This document shows, piece by piece, positions 1 through 8,756 of a DNA stretch of 64,000 nt. Under the pieces are notes generated by a model. The model did not search any database. It was not told the origin of the DNA and was given only the letters and a program-made list of their open reading frames with translations. Within the stretch, counting starts at the first letter, position 1; each line of letters starts with the position of its first letter. The position numbers and the translations under genes were made by a program. This stretch comes from Curtobacterium pusillum (GTDB lineage: Bacteria; Actinomycetota; Actinomycetes; Actinomycetales; Microbacteriaceae): contig CP018783.1 of assembly GCA_002025645.1 (NCBI GenBank), forward strand, positions 3,658,001 through 3,722,000. Reading direction: 5' to 3'.

Positions 1-2
1 TG

Positions 3-3000
3 TACGGCACCGAGCTGTCCCTCGGGCTGACCGAACCGCAGAACGGCGTGCCCGACCCCGAGGGCACGCACCTGCTGCTGCTCGCGGACGGCCAGGACGG
101 CTACCACCGGCTCGCCGGTGCCGTGACGAGCGCCCACCTGGCAGCCGGGGCCGAGAAGGGGCGGCCGCGGTACGACCTCGACGACCTCGCTGCCCGGTCC
201 GACGGACACTGGCGGGTCCTCACCGGCTGCCGGAAGGGCGCCGTCCGGCAGGCGCTCGAGCGCGGCGGCGAGACCGCTGCCGAGGCCGCCCTGCGCGCGC
301 TGCTCGACCGGTTCGGGACGGCCGGCGTCGTGGTCGAGCTCATCGACCACGGCGACCCGATGGACACCGCCCGGAACGACGCCCTCGCCGCGCTCGCCAC
401 GAAGCACGGCCTGCCGACCGTCGCCACGGGGAACGTGCACTACGCCACCCCCGACCGGTTCCCCGTGGCGACGGCGCTCGCCGCGGTCCGGGCGCGGCGC
501 AGCCTCGACGAGATCGACGGCTGGTTGCCGGCCGCCCCCACGGCGTACCTGCGTTCCGGGGCCGAGATGGCCAGTCGGTTCGCGCGCTACCCGGGGGCCG
601 TCCAGCACAGCGTGGAGCTCGCCGACGAGCTGGGGTTCCGGTTGAAGACGGTCAAACCCGGGCTGCCGGACATCGACGTCCCCGAGGGCCACACCACGAT
701 GTCCTGGCTGCGGGAGCTCACGTGGCGCGGGGCCCGCCGGTTCTACCCGGGCAGCGCGGACGGGGTCGACCCGCAGAAACGGGAGCGCATCGAACGCGAG
801 CTCTCGGTGATCCAGGACAAGGACTTCCCGGGGTACTTCCTCATCGTGCGGGACATGGTGCAGTACGCCCGCGACCGCGGGATCCTCTGCCAGGGGCGGG
901 GCTCCGCGGCGAACTCGGCGGTCTGCTACCTGCTCGAGATCACCGCGGTGGACTCGATCCGGTACGGGCTGCCGTTCGAGCGGTTCCTGTCGGCGATGCG
1001 CGACGAGGAACCCGACATCGACGTCGACTTCGACTCCGACCGGCGCGAAGAGGTCATCCAGTACGTGTACGAGAAGTACGGCCGGTTCAACGCCGCCCAG
1101 GTCGCGAACGTCATCACCTACCGGCCCAAGGGCGCCGTGCGGGACATGGCGAAGGCGCTCGGGCACAGCCCCGGGCAGCAGGACGCCTGGTCGAAGCAGG
1201 TCGAGCGCTGGGGATCGGTGACCGAGAGCCAGGACCACGACATCCCCGACACCGTGGTGGACATGGCGCAGCAGGTGCTCGGGTTCCCGCGGCACCTCGG
1301 CATCCACTCCGGCGGCATGGTGCTCACCGACCGGCCCGTGGGCGAGGTCGTGCCGATCGAGCACGCCCGGATGGACGGCCGCACCGTGCTGCAGTGGGAC
1401 AAGGACGACTGCGCGTACATGGGGCTCGTGAAGTTCGACATGCTCGGGCTCGGCATGCTCGCGGCGTTGCAGTACTCGTTCGACCTCGCCGACGAGCACT
1501 GCGGGGAACGCTGGGACATGCACTCGATCCCGAAGGAGGAACAGGGCGTTTACGACCAGCTCTGCCGCGCGGACACCATCGGGGTGTTCCAGGTGGAGTC
1601 CCGCGCACAGATGGGCACGCTGCCCCGCCTGCTGCCCCGGCGGTTCTACGACCTCGTGATCGAGGTCGCCCTGGTGCGTCCCGGGCCGATCCAGGGCGGC
1701 GCGGTGCACCCCTACATCCGCCGGCGCACCGGCGAGGAACCGATCACCTACATCCACCCGTCGCTCGAACCCGTGCTCGAGCGGACCCTCGGGGTGCCGC
1801 TGTTCCAGGAGCAGCTCATGCAGATGGCGATCGCGGTGGGCGGGTGCTCGGGGGACGACGCCGACCTGCTCCGACGGGCGATGGGGTCGAAGCGCGGGCA
1901 CGAGAAGATCGACCGGTTGCGCGAGAAGCTCTACGCGGGGATGGCGGCGAACGACATCCACGGCGAGGACGCCGACGCCATCTACGCGAAGATCCAGGCG
2001 TTCGCGAACTTCGGCTTCGCGGAGAGCCACTCGATCAGCTTCGCGCTCATCGTCTACGCGAGCGCGTGGATGCGGTTGCACTACCCGGGTGCCTTCCTGG
2101 CGGCGCTGCTCCGTGCCCAGCCGATGGGGTTCTACTCGCCGCAGACACTGGTCGCCGACGCCCGACGGCACGGCGTGCGGGTGCTGCGGCCCGACATCCT
2201 GCGGTCCGGCGTGGACGCCACGCTCGAGCCGTTGCCCGAGGACGAGCGTGCGACCGCACCCAGCGGAGCGGACCCCTGCCTGGCCGAGGAACAGCCGCCG
2301 GTGCTGCCGTTCGACAAGGCTGCCCCCGACGACACGGCACGGCATCGCCGCGACGGCGCCTTCGCGGTCCGGCTCGGTCTGGCCGAGGTGTCCTCGCTCG
2401 GCCGGAAGAGCGCCGAGAAGATCGTGGCCGAACGCGACGCCCACGGACCGTTCACCGACATGTCCGACCTCGCCCGCCGGGTCGGCCTGACCACCGCCCA
2501 GCTCGAGGCGCTCGCCGCCGCCGATGCCTTCGCCACGCTCGGGGTGGACCGCCGCGGGGGCATGTGGTCCGCCGCCCAGGCCGCTGCCGAGCGCCCGGAC
2601 CAGTTGCCGGACACCCAGGTGACGGTGCAGCCGCCGCTGTTCGGGCAGATGACGACCGGCGACGTCCTCATCGCGGACATGTGGTCCACGGGGATGACGA
2701 CCGACGACCACCCTGTGCGGCACGTCCGTGCCGGGCTGGTCGCCCGCGGGGTGCTCAGCGTGCAGGACACCGCGACGGCGGAGACCGGGCGGCGGGTCGA
2801 GGTCGGTGGGATCGTGACGCACCGGCAGCGACCGGCGACCGCCTCGGGCATCACGTTCATGAACGTCGAGGACGAGACCGGGCTGGTGAACGTGATCTGC
2901 AGCGTCGGGGTGTGGGGGCGCTACCGGCGGGTGGCGCGTGAGGCTCCGGCGGTCGTCATCCGGGGGATCCTCGAACGATCACCCGACGGGGTCGTGAACC

Positions 3001-3065
3001 TGGTGGCGGACCGGATCGAGCACCTGTCCCTGTCCGTCCGCACACGGTCGCGGGACTTCCAGTGA
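3..3065 (+). CDS. dnaE2: Error-prone DNA polymerase DnaE2/ImuC (5' truncated by window edge)
   Basis: C-family DNA polymerase alpha subunit of the translesion type, the catalytic partner of ImuA'/ImuB in damage-induced mutagenesis. The frame is open from the first bases, so the start lies upstream and the N-terminal part of the PHP domain is missing. About 1,020 residues are present, against roughly 1,050-1,150 for the family as I recall it. Visible features are the end of the PHP domain, the PDIDVDF acidic catalytic motif near base 1,012, a helix-hairpin-helix region (SLGRKSAEKI), and a C-terminal OB fold (GIVTHRQRP, then FMNVEDETG). DnaE2 rather than the replicative DnaE1 is inferred from the compact C-terminus and the early motif LSLGLTEPQNG. 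It converges on the two-component genes with only 6 bases between stop codons. Any SOS control would lie outside the window. Confidence 0.93.
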   Translation, partial: YGTELSLGLTEPQNGVPDPEGTHLLLLADGQDGYHRLAGAVTSAHLAAGAEKGRPRYDLDDLAARSDGHWRVLTGCRKGAVRQALERGGETAAEAALRALLDRFGTAGVVVELIDHGDPMDTARNDALAALATKHGLPTVATGNVHYATPDRFPVATALAAVRARRSLDEIDGWLPAAPTAYLRSGAEMASRFARYPGAVQHSVELADELGFRLKTVKPGLPDIDVPEGHTTMSWLRELTWRGARRFYPGSADGVDPQKRERIERELSVIQDKDFPGYFLIVRDMVQYARDRGILCQGRGSAANSAVCYLLEITAVDSIRYGLPFERFLSAMRDEEPDIDVDFDSDRREEVIQYVYEKYGRFNAAQVANVITYRPKGAVRDMAKALGHSPGQQDAWSKQVERWGSVTESQDHDIPDTVVDMAQQVLGFPRHLGIHSGGMVLTDRPVGEVVPIEHARMDGRTVLQWDKDDCAYMGLVKFDMLGLGMLAALQYSFDLADEHCGERWDMHSIPKEEQGVYDQLCRADTIGVFQVESRAQMGTLPRLLPRRFYDLVIEVALVRPGPIQGGAVHPYIRRRTGEEPITYIHPSLEPVLERTLGVPLFQEQLMQMAIAVGGCSGDDADLLRRAMGSKRGHEKIDRLREKLYAGMAANDIHGEDADAIYAKIQAFANFGFAESHSISFALIVYASAWMRLHYPGAFLAALLRAQPMGFYSPQTLVADARRHGVRVLRPDILRSGVDATLEPLPEDERATAPSGADPCLAEEQPPVLPFDKAAPDDTARHRRDGAFAVRLGLAEVSSLGRKSAEKIVAERDAHGPFTDMSDLARRVGLTTAQLEALAAADAFATLGVDRRGGMWSAAQAAAERPDQLPDTQVTVQPPLFGQMTTGDVLIADMWSTGMTTDDHPVRHVRAGLVARGVLSVQDTATAETGRRVEVGGIVTHRQRPATASGITFMNVEDETGLVNVICSVGVWGRYRRVAREAPAVVIRGILERSPDGVVNLVADRIEHLSLSVRTRSRDFQ

Positions 3066-3071
3066 CGGCGC

Positions 3072-4583
3072 CTACTCGACCGCGGGGAGACGGACCGTGA
3101 CCTCGAGTCCACCAGAGCGGACGTTGCGGAGGGACGCGGTACCCCCGGCCCGTTCCGCGACCGCTCGGACGATCGCGAGCCCGAGACCCGACCCGCCGGG
3201 CAGCGGGATGCCGCCGGTGGCCGGGTCGGGGTTCGGACGCGACTTCCGGGCCTCGTCCGGTCGGGTGAACCGGTCGAACGCGACGGGGATGAACGACTCC
3301 GGGACACCGGGGCCGTCGTCGGTGATCTGCAGGACGCCCTCGTCGCCGGCGCTCCGCCACGACACGAAGATCCCGCCCCCGCGGGGGAGTGCCGACACGG
3401 CGTTGCCCGCGATGTTCGTGACGAGCTGCGCCATCCCACCGGTGTCGAGTCGGTACCGCGGCTCGACGGTGCCCCCGCCGATGCCCGGCCCGGAACCACC
3501 GACGGCGACGGGGGACTCGAGGTCGAAGTCGACGGTGATGTCCTTCGCCGACGCGATCAGCCGGACCCGGTCGACGGCGGACATGACCTCGTCGCCGAGG
3601 TCGGACCACCCGGTGAGCGTCTGCTGCTGGCCGTCCTGGTCACGGCGTTCCGACTCCTCGATCCGGGACAGCGCGAGCAGGTCGTTCGCCAGGCGGGACA
3701 GCCGCGCGACGCTGAGCTTCGCCCGTTCGATGTGGGCGGCCAGTGCTGCGGCGTCGTCGCCGTCGAGCGAGGCCAGGTCGAGCTGGGTCGTCAGGATCGC
3801 CAGGGGTGTGCGGAGCTCGTGGCTGGCGTCCGAGACCATCTGGCGCTCGCGTTCGGTCGCCTGGCGGGTGCGGGCGAGGAACGCGTTGAGCGTCGTGGCG
3901 AGGGACGCCAGTTCGTCCTGTGCCGGGCCGACCGGCAGTTCCGCGCGCTCCGGGGCGACGGAGAGCCGTTCTGCCTCGCGCCGCATCCGGTTCACCGGGC
4001 GCAGGGCCGCGGTGGCGAGCGCCCACGACGCGATGCCGAACGCCACGAGGATGGCCAGACCCGTGAGCGAGAGCGTCGAGGTGAGGTCGTCGACGACGAT
4101 CGCCTCGGCCTGCGAGTTGCGGGCCGCGACGACGGTCCAGCGTCCGGCCTGGTTCACCGGGTGCTCGACGACGACGCGGTACTCCGATCCGGACACCCGG
4201 ATGAGCGAGGTGCCGGCCTTCGTCGACGTCAGGCTGCCGAGAGCCCGCTCGACCCGTGGCGGCATGGTGGACAGTGCGATGTCGCCCGACGGGGACACGA
4301 CCGCGACGAGCTGCGCGTTGCCGGGCGGGGACAGGTCGGGGTCGCTGTCGACCTCGAGCGTCGCGACGTACGGGTCGGCGTCCGCGTCGAGCAGGGTGCG
4401 CGTGGCACTCGCGACGACGCTGACCACCTGGAACCGCATGACGAGCACGAGCAGCACGATGACGACCGCGGCGATCGCGGTGGAGCCGATGGTGATGCGC
4501 GAACGGAGCGAGAGCATCCGCAGCGGACGGATCAGACCACGCCTCGGGGTGTCCGATCCGGAGGTGGGGAGGGGACCGGTCAC
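3072..4583 (-). CDS. Two-component sensor histidine kinase
   Basis: Membrane sensor kinase of about 503 residues. It has a first transmembrane helix near residues 31-50, an extracytoplasmic region of about 120 residues, and a second helix near 171-193. A HAMP-like linker follows, then the HisKA box SDASHELRTP with the phospho-accepting His near 255. The HATPase_c domain carries an N box (NIAGNAVSAL), a G1 box (DDGPGVPE) and a G2 box (GGSGLGLAIV). The start is GTG and overlaps the response regulator stop by four bases (GTGA), so the pair is translationally coupled. The ligand cannot be read from the sensor domain. The domain order matches OmpR-associated EnvZ/MprB-type kinases. Confidence 0.93.
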   Translation of the reverse strand: MTGPLPTSGSDTPRRGLIRPLRMLSLRSRITIGSTAIAAVVIVLLVLVMRFQVVSVVASATRTLLDADADPYVATLEVDSDPDLSPPGNAQLVAVVSPSGDIALSTMPPRVERALGSLTSTKAGTSLIRVSGSEYRVVVEHPVNQAGRWTVVAARNSQAEAIVVDDLTSTLSLTGLAILVAFGIASWALATAALRPVNRMRREAERLSVAPERAELPVGPAQDELASLATTLNAFLARTRQATERERQMVSDASHELRTPLAILTTQLDLASLDGDDAAALAAHIERAKLSVARLSRLANDLLALSRIEESERRDQDGQQQTLTGWSDLGDEVMSAVDRVRLIASAKDITVDFDLESPVAVGGSGPGIGGGTVEPRYRLDTGGMAQLVTNIAGNAVSALPRGGGIFVSWRSAGDEGVLQITDDGPGVPESFIPVAFDRFTRPDEARKSRPNPDPATGGIPLPGGSGLGLAIVRAVAERAGGTASLRNVRSGGLEVTVRLPAVE

Positions 4584-5257
4584 GCCCCGAGCAGGTCGAG
4601 CCGGTAGCCGCGGCCGCGCACGGTGGAGATCGCGACGGTGGCTTCGTGCGAGGTCAGCTTCTTCCGGAGGTACGAGATGTACTGCTCGACGACGTTCGGG
4701 TCGACGTGCTGCGAGCCGTCCCAGACCTCCTCGAGGATCTTCGGGCGGTCGACCACGGTGCCGACCGAGCGCGCGAGCAGCCGCAGCAGGGCGAACTCGG
4801 TGGGGCTCACGGCGACCCGCTGGCCCTTGATGGTGATGCGGCGGGCCTCTGAATCGATGCCGACGTCGCCGACCTCGATGGTGCGCGGAGCGCCGGCGGA
4901 CTCGCGGCGGCCGAGGGCACGCAGGCGGGCGGTGAGCTCGGCGAAGGCGAAGGGCTTCGTGAGGTAGTCGTCGGCACCGGCGTCGAGGCCGAACACCCGG
5001 TCGTCGACGGCGTCGCGCGCGGTCACGAGCAGGATCCGCACGGGGTCCTCGCGCTCACGGATGCGCCGGGCGAGCTCGAAGCCGGACATGCCGGGCATCA
5101 TGACGTCGACGACGGCGAGCTCGAAGGCCTGCTCACCGAGGGCGATGAGCGCTTCGACGCCGTTCTCGACCGCCGTGACGCGGTACCCCTCTGCCGCGAG
5201 CCCACGCTCCATGAGCGCGCGCATCTCGTCATCGTCCTCGACCACCAACAGGCGCAT
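4580..5257 (-). CDS. OmpR/PhoB-family response regulator
   Basis: A 225-residue DNA-binding response regulator that forms an operon with the overlapping kinase gene. The receiver domain has the acidic pair in VVEDDDE, the phospho-acceptor Asp51 in VVDVMMPG, a conserved Thr in LLVTARD and Lys101 in LTKPF. The C-terminal half is a winged-helix output domain (SPTEFALLRLL, then TVRGRGYRLD), typical of OmpR/PhoB proteins. The ATG start is preceded by a clear GAGGAGG ribosome-binding site. Target genes are unknown. The downstream kinase is almost certainly its partner. Confidence 0.95.
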   Translation of the reverse strand: MRLLVVEDDDEMRALMERGLAAEGYRVTAVENGVEALIALGEQAFELAVVDVMMPGMSGFELARRIREREDPVRILLVTARDAVDDRVFGLDAGADDYLTKPFAFAELTARLRALGRRESAGAPRTIEVGDVGIDSEARRITIKGQRVAVSPTEFALLRLLARSVGTVVDRPKILEEVWDGSQHVDPNVVEQYISYLRKKLTSHEATVAISTVRGRGYRLDLLGA

Positions 5258-5452
5258 AGCGACCTCCTCGGACCCATCGTGGCATCGAACCGGGCGACCG
5301 GGGGTGTTCCTCCACCGAACTCGCTGAATCTCGTCACAGCGAACGGGCAGAACGGTCTGTCCCTCGTTCGTGGGACGTGAGGACTTCTTGGGTCCTTGCT
5401 AGGCTCGCGCTCCGGACGGCGCGTACCCGACGCTGCGTCCGATGGGGGCACC

Positions 5453-5761
5453 ATGAACGACTCGCCGGACCACCCGGCCCTCGTCCGTCTGCGTGCCGAG
5501 CTCGACGCTGCCTGGAAGGGCATGGGCGTGCTCGGCGACATGGAGGACGTCAGCCGCGACCGCATCGTCGCCGAACTGCGCGCTGCGGTCCCCGACGTGG
5601 CCAGTCGCGCCGCACGTGCTGCGGGGACCGATGCCGTCGTCGCGGAGATCAACCGGTTCGCGGCGGCCGAGGTCGTGTCGAGCGACGCCGCGGTCCCGAC
5701 GGCGACGATCTGGGACGACATCGTGCACTCGGCGACCGAGGCCGCGAGCGCCGCGCGCTGA
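5453..5761 (+). CDS. Small acidic hypothetical protein
   Basis: An unrecognised soluble protein of 102 residues. It is rich in Ala, Asp and Glu, mostly predicted helix, with no membrane segment or signal peptide. The ATG start follows a GGGGG purine run. An upstream in-frame TTG at 5396 would overlap a plausible -10 box (TAGGCT at 5400-5405), so I prefer the ATG. The C-terminus (DDIVHSATEAASAAR) is helical. It stands alone, divergent from the response regulator and convergent with the FUSC gene. No function can be assigned. Confidence 0.7.
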   Translation: MNDSPDHPALVRLRAELDAAWKGMGVLGDMEDVSRDRIVAELRAAVPDVASRAARAAGTDAVVAEINRFAAAEVVSSDAAVPTATIWDDIVHSATEAASAAR

Positions 5762-5899
5762 CCCTGGTCCTCGCTCCGCCCCGACGGCGGTGGGTCGTTT
5801 CGCGCGCACTTGGCGGATTCGGGCGTACCAGGCCGTTTCTTCCGACCAGGTACGCGCGATTGCGCTTCCTACTGGAGGCGGCATGGGACGGAACGCGCG
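5762..5899. other. Convergent intergenic region with imperfect inverted repeat
   Basis: The space between two convergent genes holds an imperfect inverted repeat. GCGTACC near 5824 faces GGTACGC near 5850, and related GCGC tracts flank both sides. A single family-A-like arm (CTACTGGAGGCGGC, about 5870-5883) follows. The repeat may serve as a two-way terminator, but there is no T tract. Confidence 0.4.
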
Positions 5900-6952
5900 T
5901 CAGTCGTCCTCGCCGAGCAGCTCCTCGCGGACGCGCCGGATGTCCTCCAGGAGCGCCCCGATGAGCACCCAGTGCCGCGAGTTCGGCCGGATCACCTCGA
6001 GCGGCGCGGTGAGCGCGGGCTCCGCAGCGGACGGGACCGACGGGGATGGTGCCGGGGCATCCGACGCCGCGACCCGCGCACTGAGCGCCCGGACGTCGGC
6101 CGCGATCCGTGCCACCTCGGTCGCGATGCTGCCCACCACCGGGTCCGCCCGGAGGTCCGGCGCGGTGTTGTCCTGGATCGCCCGCGTCATGCCGGTGACC
6201 CGCGTGACGAGGACGCGCAGGTGCTCGGTGACGACGATGTCCTCGTCGAGGATGGTCCGGTGTCGGCCGCCGCGCGGGTTCATCGTGAGGGACTCCCGGG
6301 CCGCGGTGAGCGAGGCCTCGGCGCGGGCGTGCTGCTGCCGGAGCGCTCGGGCCTGCAGCAGGGCCTCGTGCCAGCGGTCGTGGTCCCACCCCTCGGTGAG
6401 GCCGATCGCGACCCGTTCGAACGCGGCCGCGGTGTCCCGGGCCAGTCGGGCGACGGCGAGGTGCGCGGGGCCGAGCAGCACGGGCGGCACGATCACGGCG
6501 TTCACGATGAGGGCGACGATCGCGCCGAGCACGGTCTCGAGGATCCGGTCCGCCGAGTAGTTCGGCGTCACCACCCCGGCGGTGAGCACGAGCATCCCGC
6601 TGATGCCGACCTGCGTCGCCGAGGTCGGGGTGAGCCGGAGCGCCCACGCGATGAGGATCGCGAGCACGATGACGAGCAGGACGACCCACACGGAGTCGCC
6701 GAGCAGCAGGTGGAACCCGGTGGCGAGCACGACGCCGAGGACGACGCCGGCGCTGCGTTCGAGCCCCTTCACGAACGACTGGTTGATGCTCGGCTGGACC
6801 ACGAGCAGCGCGGCGATCGCGGCGAAGGTCGGGAACGGTCCGTCGATGAGCACCCGGCAGAGCAGCACGGCCGCGACGACCGCGACCGCGGTCTTGACGA
6901 CCTGCAGGAACGGCGTGCGACTGGAGCTGCGGAGACGCGCGACCGGGTTCAC
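5900..6952 (-). CDS. FUSC-family (aromatic acid exporter-like) membrane protein
   Basis: Predicted inner-membrane protein of about 350 residues. An N-terminal half of five or six hydrophobic helices is followed by a soluble C-terminal half (from about residue 190) rich in helices and charged residues. This is the layout of the fusaric acid resistance/aromatic acid exporter superfamily. Members usually export aromatic carboxylates or related toxic compounds, but the substrate here is unknown. An open frame extends to a GTG at 6970. I chose the GTG at 6952 because TAGCGT lies exactly seven bases upstream of it, as at other leaderless starts here. The gene diverges from the APH-fold kinase. Confidence 0.8.
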   Translation of the reverse strand: MNPVARLRSSSRTPFLQVVKTAVAVVAAVLLCRVLIDGPFPTFAAIAALLVVQPSINQSFVKGLERSAGVVLGVVLATGFHLLLGDSVWVVLLVIVLAILIAWALRLTPTSATQVGISGMLVLTAGVVTPNYSADRILETVLGAIVALIVNAVIVPPVLLGPAHLAVARLARDTAAAFERVAIGLTEGWDHDRWHEALLQARALRQQHARAEASLTAARESLTMNPRGGRHRTILDEDIVVTEHLRVLVTRVTGMTRAIQDNTAPDLRADPVVGSIATEVARIAADVRALSARVAASDAPAPSPSVPSAAEPALTAPLEVIRPNSRHWVLIGALLEDIRRVREELLGEDD

Positions 6953-6959
6953 GTCGACC

Positions 6960-6965
6960 ACGCTA
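6960..6965 (-). promoter_or_regulatory. -10 box of a probable leaderless promoter (FUSC gene)
   Basis: TAGCGT on the minus strand is followed by seven bases and then GTG. The element and spacer nearly match those of the SDR epimerase gene near 50.75 kb, which supports both calls. Confidence 0.5.
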
Positions 6966-7032
6966 GCCACGGTCCGCGCGCCGAGCCGTGCACGAACGCG
7001 ACGAAACCCGCCCCGTCCGGTTGACTGGTCTC

Positions 7033-8277
7033 GTGTGGCCCAACCATGAGCGCGTCATCCCGCAGGCCTTCGCCGGCTCCGGGACCTCCGTGGTGGCCGC
7101 ACGTGCCCACTCCGTCGAACCGTCGGGGAACGGCTACCTCTACGGGTACGAGGTGGACACGGTCGACCGCAACGGTCAGCGCGCCACCGTCCTGACCTAC
7201 GTCGACACCGGCGGGACCCACGACCAGAACAGTGCGATCGTCACCGATCCGGCCACGGGGGAGCCCGTCTCGGTGTGGGCGTACCCGAACGACCCCGGGC
7301 TGCCGGTGCTGCCGCAGGTGACCTACCGCGACGCCGTCGCCGAGCTCCTGACCACGCTCGGCATGCCCGTGACCGACCCGACCCTGACCGTCGCGGCGTA
7401 CCGGCCGGGCAAGCGCGCGGTGGTCCGGGTGGACGCCGCAGAGGGCACCGTGTTCCTCAAGGTCGTGCGACCGCACCGCGTCGGGCCGATCGAGAAGTCG
7501 CACGAGCAGTTCGTCGCAGCCGGGCTGCCGGTCCCGCGGGTGCTGTCCAGTCGCGGAGACGGGCTCCTCGTGCTCGAACGCATCCGGGGCGTGCCCGCGG
7601 GCAGCCGGATCCTCGAGATCGCCGACGACCCGAGGTTCGTGGCGTCCCTCGCGGCGCTCACCGGGCGGATCGCGACGGTGCCGATGACGCAGCAGGCGCG
7701 TGCGGACGCGATGGACCACGCCGACTGGCACCGCCGGACCCTGATCGCCGCGCTGCCGCAGGACGCCGAGGAGATCGACGGCCTCTACGACGCGATCGGC
7801 CGGCGCTCGATCGGCTGGGCGACGGCGACGAAGCAGGTCGTGCACGGCGACCTGCACCTCGAGCAGGTGTTCGTCGACGAGGACGAGCCGTGGCGCATCT
7901 CCGGCCTCCTCGACATCGACACCGCGGGCTGGGGCTTCCCGGTCCGTGACATCGGTGCCGTGGTCGCGCACCTCGTCGTCACTGGGCTGTGGCACCGTTC
8001 GCGCGGCGACGCGGAGCGTGGTGCGGCGGCCGAGCGCCTCGCCGACGCGGTCGCCCGCGACTGGGTCGCGCGGAACCCCGAGCAGGCGGACCGCATCGGC
8101 CCGGCGATCGGCGCGCAGCTCCTCGCGCACGCCGGCGGACAGGCGACCACCGGATCCGCGAACGGCATCCAGACCGCGGAGCAGCTCCTGGCCGCGACGC
8201 AGGCTGCCCTCACCGAGGCCACTCCCGTCGTCCCGTCGGACGGACTCGTCCGACCGCGGTCCGCACCGTCGCTCTGA
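7033..8277 (+). CDS. APH-fold phosphotransferase (aminoglycoside/choline kinase-like)
   Basis: Soluble protein of about 414 residues with an eukaryotic-kinase-like APH fold in the C-terminal two thirds. The catalytic loop reads VVHGDLHLEQ (the Brenner-type HGD motif, with Q where many members have N). The metal-binding DIDTAG follows about 20 residues later. The N-terminal 110 residues are not recognisable. Some actinobacterial maltokinase-like proteins have a similar N-terminal cap plus an APH domain, so a sugar kinase is possible. Drug resistance cannot be inferred. The frame opens at a GTG at 6988; I prefer GTG 7033 because TTGACT lies six bases upstream. Confidence 0.75.
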   Translation: MWPNHERVIPQAFAGSGTSVVAARAHSVEPSGNGYLYGYEVDTVDRNGQRATVLTYVDTGGTHDQNSAIVTDPATGEPVSVWAYPNDPGLPVLPQVTYRDAVAELLTTLGMPVTDPTLTVAAYRPGKRAVVRVDAAEGTVFLKVVRPHRVGPIEKSHEQFVAAGLPVPRVLSSRGDGLLVLERIRGVPAGSRILEIADDPRFVASLAALTGRIATVPMTQQARADAMDHADWHRRTLIAALPQDAEEIDGLYDAIGRRSIGWATATKQVVHGDLHLEQVFVDEDEPWRISGLLDIDTAGWGFPVRDIGAVVAHLVVTGLWHRSRGDAERGAAAERLADAVARDWVARNPEQADRIGPAIGAQLLAHAGGQATTGSANGIQTAEQLLAATQAALTEATPVVPSDGLVRPRSAPSL

Positions 8278-8756
8278 GGTCGCAGGACACGCCGCGTCTG
8301 CGGCATCGAGGTCGCGCAGACGGCCGCAGGGCGGCCTCGGCTGCGACAGATCGTGCGACCTGGGGCGGTGACCCATGCGGACGGGAGGCGCGTGGCGGGG
8401 CCGAGCCGCGCCTCCAGTCCGACACGTGGTGGGGAGACGGACTGGAGGCGCGACTCGCGCGGGTGTCGTCGAGTCGCCTCCGTCGGTGGTCGGGGAGTAA
8501 ACTGAGCGCGCACGCACCGCGTTCCCGCGTGCCGCGTCGATTCCGGACGCAGCAGTCGGTCACTTGACCGACGTGGGAACCGGATCCGTGGTCGTCCCGA
8601 GGGGGCGTCACGTGCGTGTGACGGCGCCGGATCCCGGCGCGGGCCGTCGCTCCGGTGCCACCCGGTGGCCGCGACGGAACGCCGCGTCAGACACCGGCAC
8701 AGGACTTCCGCCCACGGGCGGCTCGCCCGCGATGAACGGGCGGAACAGGAGGAGCG
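8278..8756 (+). other. 479-base intergenic region: palindromes plus long helicase leader
   Basis: No convincing gene. The first 90 bases fold on themselves: GGTCGCAGG near 8278 faces GTGCGACC near 8353, and GCCGCGTCTGCG faces CGCAGACGGC. A three-arm family-A repeat follows (8379-8452). A -10-like TAAACT lies at 8498-8503, then a leader of nearly 250 bases with several hairpins. These are GTCGGTCA facing TGACCGAC near 8556, GTCAC facing GTGAC near 8610, CCGCCC/GGGCGG (8708-8721) and CGCCCG/CGGGCG (8724-8742). The last ends just before the helicase ribosome-binding site. A regulatory RNA is plausible but unproven. Confidence 0.45.
8379..8452. repeat. Family A palindromic repeat, three arms
   Basis: GGACGGGAGGCGCG (8379-8392) pairs with CGCGCCTCCAGTCC (8407-8420), with one mismatch. 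A further direct arm GGACTGGAGGCGCG lies at 8439-8452. It is a member of the dispersed family with core ACGGACTGGAGGCGCGG. Confidence 0.85.

Noticed and set aside
722..2941. Long open frame inside dnaE2
   Set aside because: It is a shadow frame produced by high GC content, with Arg/Gly/Ala-rich low-complexity translation and no domain.
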